Shown here in pieces: positions 49,590-49,663 of a DNA stretch of 49,663 bases (positions within the stretch are counted from its first letter, which is position 1; every line of letters starts with the position of its first letter). The position numbers and the translations under genes are program-made. The stretch is from Bacilli bacterium. GTDB lineage: Bacteria > Bacillota_I > Bacilli_A > RF39 > UBA660. The notes beneath the pieces were generated by a model, which was not told the origin of the DNA, did not search any database, and was given only the letters and a program-made list of their open reading frames with translations. The DNA lies in assembly GCA_900769635.1 (NCBI GenBank), contig CAAGHJ010000030.1, forward strand, positions 1 to 49,663, in the 5' to 3' direction.

Positions 49590-49663
49590 TTGGCAACGTC
49601 CTATTTTTGCTAATACTATCGTCGGCGCTGAAGTGCTTAACTTCTGTGTTCGGGATGGGTACA
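49590..49663 (-). rRNA. rrf: 5S rRNA, 3' part (continues beyond the window)
   Basis: On the minus strand the end of the window reads CCCATCCCGAACACAGAAGT, then TAAGCACTTCAGCGCCGA, the conserved loop B/helix III region of 5S rRNA, and ends near TAGGACGTTGCCAA at 49590, followed by a T-run. The 5' part lies outside. An rRNA operon thus ends here, read toward rsmE. Confidence 0.93.

Noticed and set aside
1..49663. DGR reverse transcriptase or template repeat within the window
   Set aside because: No reading frame shows reverse-transcriptase motifs such as the YxDD-type box, and I see no A-rich copy of either variable cassette. They must be elsewhere if they exist.
1..49663. CRISPR arrays, insertion sequences, prophage genes
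   Set aside because: No regularly spaced repeats, transposase frames or phage structural genes were seen.

Overview
The window is an AT-rich bacterial chromosome segment (about 30% G+C by eye) with genes typical of Bacillota and their Mollicutes-like relatives: DnaB/DnaI helicase loading proteins, mini-RNase III, TrmK, RlmB, a SigH-like factor, the dnaG-rpoD-trmK cluster, and an AT-rich DnaE without an error-prone cassette. It keeps peptidoglycan functions (a membrane-anchored amidase, undecaprenol kinase-type DgkA, LysM), so it is not a wall-less mycoplasma. An uncultured gut Bacilli lineage (RF39/Erysipelotrichales-like) would fit, but that is inference. TGG encodes Trp and ordinary stops are used. 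Only lexA, yigZ and a HIT gene are on the plus strand.

Layout. 1-1.1 kb: terminator, repeat-containing leader and lexA. 1.1-2.7 kb: rnhB, a small basic protein and a CPWC thioredoxin-like lipoprotein. 2.8-4.7 kb: a large surface protein whose 3' end is a GC-rich variable cassette, plus a 31-codon ORF. 4.7-9.4 kb: a LysM protein with an inactivated amidase domain and a heterodimeric ABC exporter. 9.5-14 kb: trmK, rpoD, dnaG, queA. 14-16.1 kb: ybeY-dgkA and membrane proteins. 16.2-18 kb: a second variable-cassette surface protein overlapping a small Cys-rich membrane protein. 18.1-20.1 kb: XRE-ImmA/IrrE regulator, PIN protein and the remnant of a Fic gene. 20.1-27.2 kb: HAD phosphatase, membrane proteins, Sua5, prolyl-tRNA deacylase, GNAT, RlmD, Obg. 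27.3-33.9 kb: yigZ, dnaE, PspC, dnaI, dnaB, rpoZ. 34-40.5 kb: leuS, tRNA-His, HIT, lipoprotein, asnS, XRE, ssb. 40.6-49.7 kb: amidase, sufB, uvrA, sigma factor, rlmB, mrnC, rsmE and the 3' part of a 5S rRNA.

The most unusual system is the pair of surface proteins (stops at 2965 and 16230). Each has a SipW-type N-terminal membrane segment, a nearly identical central block, and a ~100-nt C-terminal cassette of 56-59% G+C rich in NNC/NNT codons, which is the footprint expected from adenine mutagenesis of AAY codons by a diversity-generating retroelement (DGR). A 34-bp element (29/34 identical) lies 3' of both genes. No reverse transcriptase or template repeat is in the window, so the diversifier would have to act in trans.

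A second notable point is LexA: the catalytic Ser is Asp and the Ala-Gly cleavage site is absent, so the protein should not self-cleave, and the SOS switch is probably rewired or replaced. Other oddities are an amidase-fold pseudoenzyme, an SSB without the acidic tip, a core-deleted Fic gene next to an XRE-ImmA/PIN module, and a 28-bp operator-like motif shared by two promoters.
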